Below, in pieces: positions 1 through 12,757 of a stretch of 64,000 nucleotides of DNA. Both the position numbers and the translations under genes were made by a program. This stretch comes from Ryuthela nishihirai. Lineage: Eukaryota; Arthropoda; Arachnida; Araneae; Heptathelidae. How positions within the stretch are numbered: position 1 is the stretch's first letter; each line of letters opens with the position of its first letter. The DNA lies in the NCBI GenBank assembly GCA_038380435.1, contig JAWZYU010000693.1, positions 1-64,000 of the forward strand. Direction: 5' to 3'. Below the pieces are notes generated by a model. The model did not search any database. It was not told the DNA's origin and worked only from the letters and a program-made list of their open reading frames with translations.

Positions 1-333
1 GCTGCACAGCAATCCGCCCAGACACACGAGCGGCCTGTATCCGAAGGTAGACATGAGGATCCCTGTCACCGGTGAGAAGACCAGCGATAGGGTTCCTAGC
101 AGCCCCGGGATCCAGGCCGCCTGGGACGGAGATGTATCAGGAAACTCCAGGAAGATCGCCACTTCAGAGCGCTGAAGGACTTGACGAATCCCTGAAAGGA
201 GAAAGGTTATGAGAAAGCAGCCACCAGCGACGGCCCACCCGTATCCTCCATCGGGTGGAACCATCTTGGTGGCTGTGGTGGCGTTGGCACGCTCTTCCTC
301 TACTCCCTTCGTCGCTGCAACTGGAACGGACAT
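1..333 (-). pseudogene. SLC16-type transporter copy 1, N-terminal part, cut by window edge
   Basis: Residues 1 to about 111 of the transporter are visible, starting at the ATG complementary to 331-333. A missing C near 162 and an extra C near 190-192 put roughly residues 48-57 in another frame before the frame is restored. This would alter the end of TM1 around the conserved lysine (K51 in intact copies). Both changes are single-base changes in short C runs, so a sequence error is as likely as real damage. The rest of the gene lies outside the window. Confidence 0.8.
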
Positions 334-354
334 GGTGGAATCCGGCTCAGGTCA

Positions 355-385
355 CTGCAAAAGAAGGAGAAAAAAAATTAATAAT
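355..385 (-). promoter_or_regulatory. 3' splice acceptor before copy 1 ATG
   Basis: On the minus strand a pyrimidine tract (T8, then CTCCTTCTTTTG) ends in CAG. The 21 nt between the AG and the ATG read as a short untranslated exon start. The same arrangement precedes every copy and implies a non-coding first exon upstream. Confidence 0.6.
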
Positions 386-815
386 TAGAATTGGTACAGC
401 TAATATAAATCAGTAGTGCGTCGACTAAAGACCACTACAGACTATGCTGAAGAATACTGAACCAAAGAGTAAGCGAAAAGGTTACTATGAGGTAAAGTCG
501 GGAGCTGGAAAACGCACGTCTGTAGCTGTCAGTGGTCGCAGAGCAAAGGGACGGGCGTTGCACTCAGTGGCACGAGTTGTAAAACCCGTTGGCGTCAGGG
601 GGAAAACCCAGGGGATTAGTAAAACCCGTTGGCGTCAGGGAGAAAACCCACGGGTTTACCTACTACCGGTCGTACAAGGTTCGGGTTTCGCGCTGCCATC
701 TATGTGCAAGCATGGGAACTAATTTTTCTTCACCTATCCCCATTTTTTTCCCTTGCTCCACCGAGTGGTACATATGTATATGTATATATTTTTTTTTATT
801 TCATTTTTTCCAGCG

Positions 816-849
816 TGACGTCACCTGCAAACGAGACAGTGCTATATAT
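816..849 (+). promoter_or_regulatory. CRE palindrome and TATA box, spacer 1
   Basis: TGACGTCA at 816-823, then TATATAT at 843-849. The 20-bp gap places a predicted plus-strand start near 875. Confidence 0.5.
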
Positions 850-2678
850 GCGAGAAGAATATGGGGCAAGTAGAGTATACACAAGTTTATTAAAGTTTAT
901 AAGATAACGATAGGAAATTTTAAAGTAATTTTCCTAATAAAATAAACAACCAGTACCAAATGTTTCTAAAATAATTCAATACCAGATGTTTACCGATCGT
1001 CAAACTACTCACGTGTTGACAATTCGATTTCGTTACCATCGTTGAAAGGTTGATAATAGACTTTTTTTTCTTGAAATTTCCGTCATATCTATCTATTCTA
1101 CCAACGCATGGAACTCCAGAAGAGTTTATCAAATGTTGTTTTTGATCTAAATTGGGACTGATTTTGCTGTAGGAATCGTTTCCTCTGGCATAAACGTTAG
1201 AAAGGATCCAAATTAATATATTTTTGCCTTAACGAATAATGGAGAAAAAAATGTCGTTTATTTAAATAAAATATCTCAGCTATTTTTGCCTAAATGAAAC
1301 GGAAAATTTTCTTCTTATTAAATTCTTTCATTTGCTACAGTAAATAAGCCATTCTAGAGTAAATAAGCTATTATATTAAGCTTATTTTGCTAGAGTAAAT
1401 AAGCTTTCATTTGCTAGAGTAATTTCTAACCGCTTGGGTGAAGTTACCTTTACGTTTTGCCCTGCTATGCTTGTTTGGGAAAAGCTTTTCTGAATATCCT
1501 TTAATTACTCTATATGATTTCGCAAACGTATATCAGTTTATAAGGGGACATCGTATTTTGAAGTTTTCCGATTTATTGGTATATCTAGTGTGAGGTAATT
1601 CTGTCGGAATAATTTTTCACTGCATAAGAAACTAACGGCTACTCACCACACTTCCCTTAATTGTCCGGATGATTTTAGAGAGGTATAAAAGTGTAAAACT
1701 GAAAAATGAATCTAACACGGAAAAATCTAAATCTGACAACAAAGGACAACCTATATATGACGTAGCAACGGTCTGCCCTACGCAACAGTACTCTCTGAAG
1801 GCTTTCATATCGTATATTATTTTCGCTGCGCAACAATTGGAATTCGAAAAAAACAATTGTTGTTCCTCTTGTTATCGGTTGGCTTCGAAAAACGATGCTA
1901 TGGATTCGTGGTTGTTTTACTCGGCTTTGATCGAACGGAGACTTCCATTCCCTTTCCTTCCTGTCGACGGAGAATTTCAGAGCAAGTGTGTTATGCGATC
2001 CCTTTTTTTTTTGTCACACTATCGTTTTATTTCTTTTAGTTCTTCTGTAGGAGAGGGTCTATGGGTTGTGCGATCCACTTAGAGGTTCGATCGTGCCCAT
2101 ACCTGTGCTTTCCACAGACGTGAGTTATATGCTGTTTCTCCTAGAGTAGAGTGATTCAACTGGATTTTTTTTTTTTAAAGGTTTTCTAGGTTTTCCTTAG
2201 GAATTGGCATTATTCCTGGGATTTTATTTGCTCACTTGTTCCTACCGCTTGGGTCGTGTCGGTCTTTCTTACTTCTGAGCAGCACTTTTTTTGCACACAA
2301 TGGGCTAAAGGTCCAGGTCCCATAGACCACGAAGGCTCAGAGTAGGTTGGGGGGTACCCACTGGATCACCCAGTGGGGGGACAAGATGGTAGACTCCCCT
2401 CAAGGCCATCCAGCGTGTTCTTTAACGTGCACAGGATATGGCCCTCCCGCACACGGAGCCACGGCCTAATGTCCCATCCGACGGACGGAGGTCATTCCAA
2501 TACCATCGGTGTCCTCTACTGACCGCGGGGTAGGGCGGAGATTAATGTAAACGCAGGAAGAGACTTATGGGTGGAGGGTCACCAGCGTGTGAATTTACTT
2601 TTTAAGTGTTCTGACCTCCTCCTCCAACCCTTCGAACAAAATAACAGGGAGGTGTTTTGTGAATTGGGTTTCGATGCC

Positions 2679-3517
2679 GTGTGAAAATAATTTAATGTTT
2701 GGTGTATTCCCCCGCTCTAAGGGGAAGTGGTTATGTGGTTAGGGTGTAGGTGTCGCGTGAAATTTTTTCGGTGTACTCTCCCCCCTAACAGGAAGGGGTT
2801 ATGTGGCTTGGTTTTAGGTAGCGTGTGAAAATTTTTTTGTGTATTCCCCCCCCCCCCTCTAAGAGGAAGGGGTTATGTTGGTTGGGTGTAGGTATCGTGT
2901 GAAATTTTTTCGATGAACTCTCCCCCCCTAACAGGAAGGGGTCATGTCGGTTGGTTGTAGGTAGCTTGTGAAAATTTTTTGGTGTAATCCCACAGTCCAA
3001 TAGGAAGGGGTTATTTGGGTTGGGTGTAGGTATCCTGTGAAAATTTTTCGGTGTACTCTCCCCCCCCATAAGAGGAAGGGGTTATGTTGGTTGGTTGTAG
3101 GTAGCGTGTGAAATTTTTTTGGTGTATTCCCACCGTCCAAAAGGAAGGGGTTATGTGGATTAGGTGTAGGTATCGTGTGAAATTTTTTCGGTGTACTCTC
3201 CCCCCCATAAGAGGAAGGGGTTATGTTGGTTGGTTGTAGGTAGCGTGTGAAATTTTTTTGGTGTATTCCCACCGTCCAAAAGGAAGGGGTTATGTGGATT
3301 AGGTGTAGGTATCGTGTGAAATTTTTTCGGTGTACTCTCCCCCCCCCCCCTTCCATAAGAGGAAGGGGCTATGTGGGTTGGTTGTAGGTAGCGTGTGAAA
3401 ATTTTTTGGTGTATTCCCACCGTCCAATAGGAAGGGGTTGTGTGAAATTTTTTCGGTGTATCCCCCCCTCCTCTAAGAGGAAGGGGTTATGTGGGTTGGG
3501 TGTCGAGGACCTGTGAA
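2679..3517. repeat. 69-bp-period minisatellite, spacer 1
   Basis: About 12 subunits each begin with TGTGAAA followed by a T run. They alternate between type A (CGGTGTACTCTCC, C run, ATAAGAGG) and type B (TGGTGTATTCCCACCGTCC, then AAAAGG or AATAGG), so the true higher-order period is about 139 bp. Every subunit ends with AGGAAGGGGTTATGT and a GT-rich tail. The longest internal C run is C12. Confidence 0.92.
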
Positions 3518-3978
3518 TTATTTTTTTTCTTTTGTACCTTATTATGAAGTGTCGGGTGACTCTCAACTTCCCTTCACACTTTATCCAGGCTTAGGACTGG
3601 CAGCGCATTGCGCTGGCGTGTTTAAAAGTTGTCTGTCTCTCTGGTGGACTTGGTATCATAGCACAATGTGCAGAGTTTTACAACGACATAGAAAAAAGAA
3701 TACAATGCACAGCAAAAGTGACATACAAACAATACAAACATACAGGAAACAGCGAGAGTGTCTTCTCTTTGCTTTTAAGAAATTTTTTATATTTTTTTTT
3801 ATTTTTGAACATTTAAATTTTTTTTTTTTTATTTTTGAACATTTAAATATTTTTTTTTTTTTGGTTTTTTGATTTTCACTTAATTCTTCTTTCAGTTTTT
3901 CCTGTTTAGGATGCCAAACCCTTCCCGGACATGGTAGTCAGTCCCGGAAGGGGAGGCCACTTCCCGATAGCTGCGACA

Positions 3979-5371
3979 TCACACTGCGGTGGTGAAGACG
4001 TCGAGCCGTTCCTTGAGCGACGCTGCCGCCCGACCCCTCCTCTGGATCAAGACAGCAGAGACGTGCAAGGCGACGCCGAAGGCCGTGGCCACACACATCT
4101 TCGATCCCATGAAGAGCAGGACTGCGCGGTCGCCACCGGTGGACCGGAGCAGTCCTGCCACGGGAGGGTAGATGAGGTTGGCCACTCCCTGGAAGAGCCG
4201 CACCAGGGTGAAGGTGCCGTTCATGTTGTCGACTCCGTGATTCGAGCTAAGCAGGAGGGGGATCAGGATGGTCCACACTCCGGTTCCCACTCCTGCGGCG
4301 ACGGAGGCAACAACAAGCTGCCAGTACTCGCGGCAGAAAGGCAGTGAGATGACGGCTGCAGCCGAGACGGAGACGGCCGCGATGTATTCGGCTGTCCTCG
4401 GCAGGGGAGAGCGGCTGGCGAGAAGACCATACGAGAGGCGCACGACCAGGTCGCCGGCAGCAGAGTAGGCGAGAAGCAGCATGGCACTGCTCTTCTCGAT
4501 CCCCAGCGACTTGGCGTGCTGGGGAATGTAGTGCAGGAAGTGAGGGTTGCCCATACCCATCGCGAAGATGGAAGCGCTCGTGAGGAGGAACAGGCCGTCC
4601 GTGAGGAAACGGAGGGACAGCCTCTCGGCGACCACCTTCGCGCAGGATCTGGGTGCCAGCTCTCCAGCTTCCGCGGGGGTCACGACGACGGCATCGTTGT
4701 TGCCGCCGGCGGGCACCTCGCGGAAGCGGTTCTCGGGCCGAACGAAGAGCAGGCCGCAGACTGCGATGAGCGTGAAGCAGCCGGCCAGCACGAGGAACGT
4801 GTAGTGCAGGCCGACCGCCAGCAGCAGCTCGTTGATCGCAGTGGGCAGGGCCATGGCCCCGAAGCAGCCTCCCGACAGGGCGACGGCCATCGCTGCCGGC
4901 CTCCGTGTCGTGAAGTACTTTCCAGTGCACACTATGCCGGTGGTGATGGCAAAGGATGCACCGACCCCCATGAGGCCTCCAATCGGTACCTATGAGGAAG
5001 GAACCGGAGGTGGCCAGGTAGCTGAGGGCAAGGCCAGCGCTGCACAGCAATCCGCCCAGACACACGAGCGGCCTGTATCCGAAGGTAGACATGAGGATCC
5101 CTGTCACCGGTGAGAAGACCAGCGATAGGGTTCCTAGCAGCCCCGGGATCCAGGCCGCCTGGGACGGAGATGTATCAGGAAACTCCAGGAAGATCGCCAC
5201 CTTCAGAGCGCTGAAGGACTTGACGAATCCTGAAAGGAGAAAGGTTATGAGAAAGCAGCCACCAGCGACGGCCCACCCGTATCCTCCATCGGGTGGAACC
5301 ATCTTGGTGGCTGTGGTGGCGTTGGCACGCTCTTCCTCTACTCCCTTCGTCGCTGCAACTGGAACGGACAT
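3979..5371 (-). pseudogene. SLC16-type transporter copy 2, one frameshift
   Basis: The copy is 1,393 bp against 1,392 in intact copies. One extra C at about 4984 breaks the frame near residue 129, in TM4. The upstream part reads on in a wrong frame to 4247, and the true C-terminal 330 residues stay open from 3979 to 4971. Everything else matches the intact copies. A single-base error in the assembly would explain it. If the change is real, the copy is null. Confidence 0.85.
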
Positions 5372-5392
5372 GGTGGAATCCGGCTCAGGTCA

Positions 5393-5423
5393 CTGCAAAA
5401 GAAGGAGAAAAAAAATTAATAAT
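5393..5423 (-). promoter_or_regulatory. 3' splice acceptor before copy 2 ATG
   Basis: T8 pyrimidine tract plus CAG, unchanged from copy 1. Confidence 0.6.
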
Positions 5424-5853
5424 TAGAATTGGTACAGCTAATATAAATCAGTAGTGCGTCGACTAAAGACCACTACAGACTATGCTGAAGAATACTGAAC
5501 CAAAGAGTAAGCGAAAAGGTTACTATGAGGTAAAGTCGGGAGCTGGAAAACGCACGTCTGTAGCTGTCAGTGGTCGCAGAGCAAAGGGACGGGCGTTGCA
5601 CTCAGTGGCACGAGTTGTAAAACCCGTTGGCGTCAGGGGGAAAACCCAGGGGATTAGTAAAACCCGTTGGCGTCAGGGAGAAAACCCACGGGTTTACCTA
5701 CTACCGGTCGTACAAGGTTCGGGTTTCGCGCTGCCATCTATGTGCAAGCATGGGAACTAATTTTTCTTCACCTATCCCCATTTTTTTCCCTTGCTCCACC
5801 GAGTGGTACATATGTATATGTATATATTTTTTTTTATTTCATTTTTTCCAGCG

Positions 5854-5887
5854 TGACGTCACCTGCAAACGAGACAGTGCTATATAT
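5854..5887 (+). promoter_or_regulatory. CRE palindrome and TATA box, spacer 2
   Basis: Both motifs are unchanged. Confidence 0.5.
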
Positions 5888-7714
5888 GCGAGAAGAATAT
5901 GGGGCAAGTAGAGTATACACAAGTTTATTAAAGTTTATAAGATAACGATAGGAAATTTTAAAGTAATTTTCCTAATAAAATAAACAACCAGTACCAAATG
6001 TTTCTAAAATAATTCAATACCAGATGTTTACCGATCGTCAAACTACTCACGTGTTGACAATTCGATTTCGTTACCATCGTTGAAAGGTTGATAATAGACT
6101 TTTTTTTCTTGAAATTTCCGTCATATCTATCTATTCTACCAACGCATGGAACTCCAGAAGAGTTTATCAAATGTTGTTTTTGATCTAAATTGGGACTGAT
6201 TTTGCTGTAGGAATCGTTTCCTCTGGCATAAACGTTAGAAAGGATCCAAATTAATATATTTTTGCCTTAACGAATAATGGAGAAAAAAATGTCGTTTATT
6301 TAAATAAAATATCTCAGCTATTTTTGCCTAAATGAAACGGAAAATTTTCTTCTTATTAAATTCTTTCATTTGCTACAGTAAATAAGCCATTCTAGAGTAA
6401 ATAAGCTATTATATTAAGCTTATTTTGCTAGAGTAAATAAGCTTTCATTTGCTAGAGTAATTTCTAACCGCTTGGGTGAAGTTACCTTTACGTTTTGCCC
6501 TGCTATGCTTGTTTGGGAAAAGCTTTTCTGAATATCCTTTAATTACTCTATATGATTTCGCAAACGTATATCAGTTTATAAGGGGACATCGTATTTTGAA
6601 GTTTTCCGATTTATTGGTATATCTAGTGTGAGGTAATTCTGTCGGAATAATTTTTCACTGCATAAGAAACTAACGGCTACTCACCACACTTCCCTTAATT
6701 GTCCGGATGATTTTAGAGAGGTATAAAAGTGTAAAACTGAAAAATGAATCTAACACGGAAATCTAAATCTGACAACAAAGGACAACCTATATATGACGTA
6801 GCAACGGTCTGCCCTACGCAACAGTACTCTCTGAAGGCTTTCATATCGTATATTATTTTCGCTGCGCAACAATTGGAATTCGAAAAAAACAATTGTTGTT
6901 CCTCAATTGTTATCGGTTGGCTTCGAAAAACGATGCTATGGATTCGTGGTTGTTTTACTCGGCCTTTGATCGAACGGAGACTTCCATTCCCTTTCCTTCC
7001 TGTCGACGGAGAATTTCAGAGCAAGTGTGTTATGCGATCCCTTTTTTTTTTGTCACACTATCGTTTTATTTCTTTTAGTTCTTCTGTAGGAGAGGGTCTA
7101 TGGGTTGTGCGATCCACTTAGAGGTTCGATCGTGCCCATACCTGTGCTTTCCACAGACGTGAGTTATATGCTGTTTCTCCTAGAGTAGAGTGATTCACTG
7201 GATTTTTTTTTTTTAAAGGTTTTCTAGGTTTTCCTTAGGAATTGGCATTATTCCTGGGATTTTATTTGCTCACTTGTTCCTACCGCTTGGGTCGTGTCGG
7301 TCTTTCTTACTTCTGAGCAGCACTTTTTTGCACACAATGGGCTAAAGGTCCAGGTCCCATAGACCACGAAGGCTCAGAGTAGGTTGGGGGTACCCACTGG
7401 ATCACCCAGTGGGGGGACAAGATGGTAGACTCCCCTCAAGGCCATCCAGCGTGTTCTTTAACGTGCACAGGATATGGCCCTCCCGCACACGGAGCCACGG
7501 CCTAATGTCCCATCCGACGGACGGAGGTCATTCCAATACCATCGGTGTCCTCTACTGACCGCGGGTAGGGCGGAGATTAATGTAAACGCAGGAAGAGACT
7601 TATGGGTGGAGGGTCACCAGCGTGTGAATTTACTTTTTAAGTGTTCTGACCTCCTCCTCCAACCCTTCGAACAAAATAACAGGGAGGTGTTTTGTGAATT
7701 GGGTTTCGATGCCC

Positions 7715-8555
7715 GTGTGAAAATAATTTAATGTTTGGTGTATTCCCCCGCTCTAAGGGGAAGTGGTTATGTGGTTAGGGTGTAGGTGTCGCGTGAAATT
7801 TTTTCGGTGTACTCTCCCCCCTAACAGGAAGGGGTTATGTGGCTTGGTTTTAGGTAGCGTGTGAAAATTTTTTTGTGTATTCCCCCCCCCCCTCTAAGAG
7901 GAAGGGGTTATGTTGGTTGGGTGTAGGTATCGTGTGAAATTTTTTCGATGAACTCTCCCCCCCTAACAGGAAGGGGTCATGTCGGTTGGTTGTAGGTAGC
8001 TTGTGAAAATTTTTTGGTGTAATCCCACAGTCCAATAGGAAGGGGTTATTTGGGTTGGGTGTAGGTATCCTGTGAAAATTTTTCGGTGTACTCTCCCCCC
8101 CCATAAGAGGAAGGGGTTATGTTGGTTGGTTGTAGGTAGCGTGTGAAATTTTTTTGGTGTATTCCCACCGTCCAAAAGGAAGGGGTTATGTGGATTAGGT
8201 GTAGGTATCGTGTGAAATTTTTTCGGTGTACTCTCCCCCCCCATAAGAGGAAGGGGTTATGTTGGTTGGTTGTAGGTAGCGTGTGAAATTTTTTTGGTGT
8301 ATTCCCACCGTCCAAAAGGAAGGGGTTATGTGGATTAGGTGTAGGTATCGTGTGAAATTTTTTCGGTGTACTCTCCCCCCCCCCCCCCTTCCATAAGAGG
8401 AAGGGGCTATGTGGGTTGGTTGTAGGTAGCGTGTGAAAATTTTTTGGTGTATTCCCACCGTCCAATAGGAAGGGGTTGTGTGAAATTTTTTCGGTGTATC
8501 CCCCCCTCCTCTAAGAGGAAGGGGTTATGTGGGTTGGGTGTCGAGGACCTGTGAA
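7715..8555. repeat. 69-bp-period minisatellite, spacer 2
   Basis: 841 bp with a C14 run. Confidence 0.92.
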
Positions 8556-9015
8556 TTATTTTTTTTTCTTTTGTACCTTATTATGAAGTGTCGGGTGACT
8601 CTCAACTTCCCTTCACACTTTATCCAGGCTTAGGACTGGCAGCGCATTGCGCTGGCGTGTTTAAAAGTTGTCTGTCTCTCTGGTGGACTTGGTATCATAG
8701 CACAATGTGCAGAGTTTTACAACGACATAGAAAAAAGAATACAATGCACAGCAAAAGTGACATACAAACAATACAAACATACAGGAAACAGCGAGAGTGT
8801 CTTCTCTTTGCTTTTAAGAAATTTTTTATATTTTTTTTATTTTTGAACATTTAAATTTTTTTTTTTTTATTTTTGAACATTTAAATATTTTTTTTTTTTT
8901 GGTTTTTTGATTTTCACTTAATTCTTCTTTCAGTTTTTCCTGTTTAGGATGCCAAACCCTTCCCGGACATGGTAGTCAGTCCGGAAGGGGAGGCCACTTC
9001 CCGATAGCTGCGACA

Positions 9016-10408
9016 TCACACTGCGGTGGTGAAGACGTCGAGCCGTTCCTTGAGCGACGCTGCCGCCCGACCCCTCCTCTGGATCAAGACAGCAGAGACG
9101 TGCAAGGCGACGCCGAAGGCCGTGGCCACACACATCTTCGATCCCATGAAGAGCAGGACTGCGCGGTCGCCACCGGTGGACCGGAGCAGTCCTGCCACGG
9201 GAGGGTAGATGAGGTTGGCCACTCCCTGGAAGAGCCGCACCAGGGTGAAGGTGCCGTTCATGTTGTCGACTCCGTGATTCGAGCTAAGCAGGAGGGGGAT
9301 CAGGATGGTCCACACTCCGGTTCCCACTCCTGCGGCGACGGAGGCAACAACAAGCTGCCAGTACTCGCGGCAGAAAGGCAGTGAGATGACGGCTGCAGCC
9401 GAGACGGAGACGGCCGCGATGTATTCGGCTGTCCTCGGCAGGGGAGAGCGGCTGGCGAGAAGACCATACGAGAGGCGCACGACCAGGTCGCCGGCAGCAG
9501 AGTAGGCGAGAAGCAGCATGGCACTGCTCTTCTCGATCCCCAGCGACTTGGCGTGCTGGGGAATGTAGTGCAGGGAGTGAGGGTTGCCCATACCCATCGC
9601 GAAGATGGAAGCGCTCGTGAGGAGGAACAGGCCGTCCGTGAGGAAACGGAGGGACAGCCTCTCGGCGACCACCTTCGCGCAGGATCTGGGTGCCAGCTCT
9701 CCAGCTTCCGCGGGGGTCACGACGACGGCATCGTTGTTGCCGCCGGCGGGCACCTCGCGGAAGCGGTTCTCGGGCCGAACGAAGAGCAGGCCGCAGACTG
9801 CGATGAGCGTGAAGCAGCCGGCCAGCACGAGGAACGTGTAGTGCAGGCCGACCGCCAGCAGCAGCTCGTTGATCGCAGTGGGCAGGGCCATGGCCCCGAA
9901 GCAGCCTCCCGACAGGGCGACGGCCATCGCTGCCGGCCTCCGTGTCGTGAAGTACTTTCCAGTGCACACTATGCCGGTGGTGATGGCAAAGGATGCACCG
10001 ACCCCCATGAGGCCTCCAATGGTACCTATGAGGAAGGAACCGGAGGTGGCCAGGTAGCTGAGGGCAAGGCCAGCGCTGCACAGCAATCCGCCCAGACCAC
10101 ACGAGCGGCCTGTATCCGAAGGTAGACATGAGGATCCCTGTCACCGGTGAGAAGACCAGCGATAGGGTTCCTAGCAGCCCCGGGATCCAGGCCGCCTGGG
10201 ACGGAGATGTATCAGGAAACTCCAGGAAGATCGCCACCTTCAGAGCGCTGAAGGACTTGACGAATCCTGAAAGGAGAAAGGTTATGAGAAAGCAGCCACC
10301 AGCGACGGCCCACCCGTATCCTCCATCGGGTGGAACCATCTTGGTGGCTGTGGTGGCGTTGGCACGCTCTTCCTCTACTCCCTTCGTCGCTGCAACTGGA
10401 ACGGACAT
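9016..10408 (-). pseudogene. SLC16-type transporter copy 3, one frameshift and one missense change
   Basis: An extra C at about 10097-10098 shifts the frame after residue 103, at the start of TM3. The frame for the remaining 356 residues is open from 9016 to 10086. A base change at about 9574 turns Phe278 of intact copies into Ser in the loop after TM7. The substitution is not the usual homopolymer error type, so it may be a genuine inter-copy difference. The TGA stop and C-terminal tail are unchanged. Confidence 0.85.
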
Positions 10409-10429
10409 GGTGGAATCCGGCTCAGGTCA

Positions 10430-10460
10430 CTGCAAAAGAAGGAGAAAAAAATTAATAATT
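10430..10460 (-). promoter_or_regulatory. 3' splice acceptor before copy 3 ATG
   Basis: The tract has T7 instead of T8. The CAG is intact. Confidence 0.58.
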
Positions 10461-10891
10461 AGAATTGGTACAGCTAATATAAAATCAGTAGTGCGTCGAC
10501 TAAAGACCACTACAGACTATGCTGAAGAATACTGAACCAAAGAGTAAGCGAAAAGGTTACTATGAGGTAAAGTCGGGAGCTGGAAAACGCACGTCTGTAG
10601 CTGTCAGTGGTCGCAGAGCAAAGGGACGGGCGTTGCACTCAGTGGCACGAGTTGTAAAACCCGTTGGCGTCAGGGGGAAAAACCCAGGGGATTAGTAAAA
10701 CCCGTTGGCGTCAGGGAGAAAACCCACGGGTTTACCTACTACCGGTCGTACAAGGTTCGGGTTTCGCGCTGCCATCTATGTGCAAGCATGGGAACTAATT
10801 TTTCTTCACCTATCCCCATTTTTTTCCCTTGCTCCACCGAGTGGTACATATGTATATGTATATATTTTTTTTTATTTCATTTTTTCCAGCG

Positions 10892-10926
10892 TGGACGTCA
10901 CCTGCAAACGAGACAGTGCTATATAT
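10892..10926 (+). promoter_or_regulatory. Disrupted CRE and TATA box, spacer 3
   Basis: An extra G makes the palindrome TGGACGTCA. The TATA box at 10920-10926 is intact. Confidence 0.4.
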
Positions 10927-12757
10927 GCGAGAAGAATATGGGGCAAGTAGAGTATACACAAGTTTATTAAAGTTTATAAGATAACGATAGGAAATTTTAA
11001 AGTAATTTTCCTAATAAAATAAACAACCAGTACCAAATGTTTCTAAAATAATTCAATACCAGATGTTTACCGATCGTCAAACTACTCACGTGTTGACAAT
11101 TCGATTTCGTTACCATCGTTGAAAGGTTGATAATAGACTTTTTTTTCTTGAAATTTCCGTCATATCTATCTATTCTACCAACGCATGGAACTCCAGAAGA
11201 GTTTATCAAATGTTGTTTTTGATCTAAATTGGGACTGATTTTGCTGTAGGAATCGTTTCCTCTGGCATAAACGTTAGAAAGGATCCAAATTAATATATTT
11301 TTGCCTTAACGAATAATGGAGAAAAAAATGTCGTTTATTTAAATAAAATATCTCAGCTATTTTTGCCTAAATGAAACGGAAAATTTTCTTCTTATTAAAT
11401 TCTTTCATTTGCTACAGTAAATAAGCCATTCTAGAGTAAATAAGCTATTATATTAAGCTTATTTTGCTAGAGTAAATAAGCTTTCATTTGCTAGAGTAAT
11501 TTCTAACCGCTTGGGTGAAGTTACCTTTACGTTTTGCCCTGCTATGCTTGTTTGGGAAAAGCTTTTCTGAATATCCTTTAATTACTCTATATGATTTCGC
11601 AAACGTATATCAGTTTATAAGGGGACATCGTATTTTGAAGTTTTCCGATTTATTGGTATATCTAGTGTGAGGTAATTCTGTCGGAATAATTTTTCACTGC
11701 ATAAGAAACTAACGGCTACTCACCACACTTCCCTTAATTGTCCGGATGATTTTAGAGAGGTATAAAAGTGTAAAACTGAAAAATGAATCTAACACGGAAA
11801 AATCTAAATCTGACAACAAAGGACAACCTATATATGACGTAGCAACGGTCTGCCCTACGCAACAGTACTCTCTGAAGGCTTTCATATCGTATATTATTTT
11901 CGCTGCGCAACAATTGGAATTCGAAAAAAACAATTGTTGTTCCTCAATTGTTATCGGTTGGCTTCGAAAAACGATGCTATGGATTCGTGGTTGTTTTACT
12001 CGGCCTTTGATCGAACGGAGACTTCCATTCCCTTTCCTTCCTGTCGACGGAGAATTTCAGAGCAAGTGTGTTATGCGATCCCTTTTTTTTTTGTCACACT
12101 ATCGTTTTATTTCTTTTAGTTCTTCTGTAGGAGAGGGTCTATGGGTTGTGCGATCCACTTAGAGGTTCGATCGTGCCCATACCTGTGCTTTCCACAGACG
12201 TGAGTTATATGCTGTTTCTCCTAGAGTAGAGTGATTCACTGGATTTTTTTTTTTTTAAAGGTTTTCTAGGTTTTCCTTAGGAATTGGCATTATTCCTGGG
12301 ATTTTATTTGCTCACTTGTTCCTACCGCTTGGGTCGTGTCGGTCTTTCTTACTTCTGAGCAGCACTTTTTTTGCACACAATGGGCTAAAGGTCCAGGTCC
12401 CATAGACCACGAAGGCTCAGAGTAGGTTGGGGGGTACCCACTGGATCACCCAGTGGGGGGACAAGATGGTAGACTCCCCTCAAGGCCATCCAGCGTGTTC
12501 TTTAACGTGCACAGGATATGGCCCTCCCGCACACGGAGCCACGGCCTAATGTCCCATCCGACGGACGGAGGTCATTCCAATACCATCGGTGTCCTCTACT
12601 GACCGCGGGTAGGGCGGAGATTAATGTAAACGCAGGAAGAGACTTATGGGTGGAGGGTCACCAGCGTGTGAATTTACTTTTTAAGTGTTCTGACCTCCTC
12701 CTCCAACCCTTCGAACAAAATAACAGGGAGGTGTTTTGTGAATTGGGTTTCGATGCC

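Larger units (their letters stand above)
334..3978. other. Spacer 1
   Basis: Ordinary spacer layout. Compared with spacer 5 it lacks two A bases in the third CAATTG motif near 1867 and one C near 1924. It has an extra A near 2157 and an extra G near 2530. No protein-coding gene is recognised. Confidence 0.85.
5372..9015. other. Spacer 2
   Basis: Ordinary layout. Two A bases are missing near 6758, one G is missing from the G run near 7390, and an extra C lies near 7714. It shares a C14 run in the minisatellite with spacer 6. No gene recognised. Confidence 0.85.

Noticed and set aside
619..640. TGGCGTCAGGG as a retroviral-type primer binding site
   Set aside because: It occurs twice in a direct duplication and lies before, not after, the CRE and TATA motifs. 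No internal retroelement region follows.
2679..3517. CRISPR array
   Set aside because: Repeats of about 69 bp are contiguous without unique spacers, and the DNA is eukaryotic with no cas genes.
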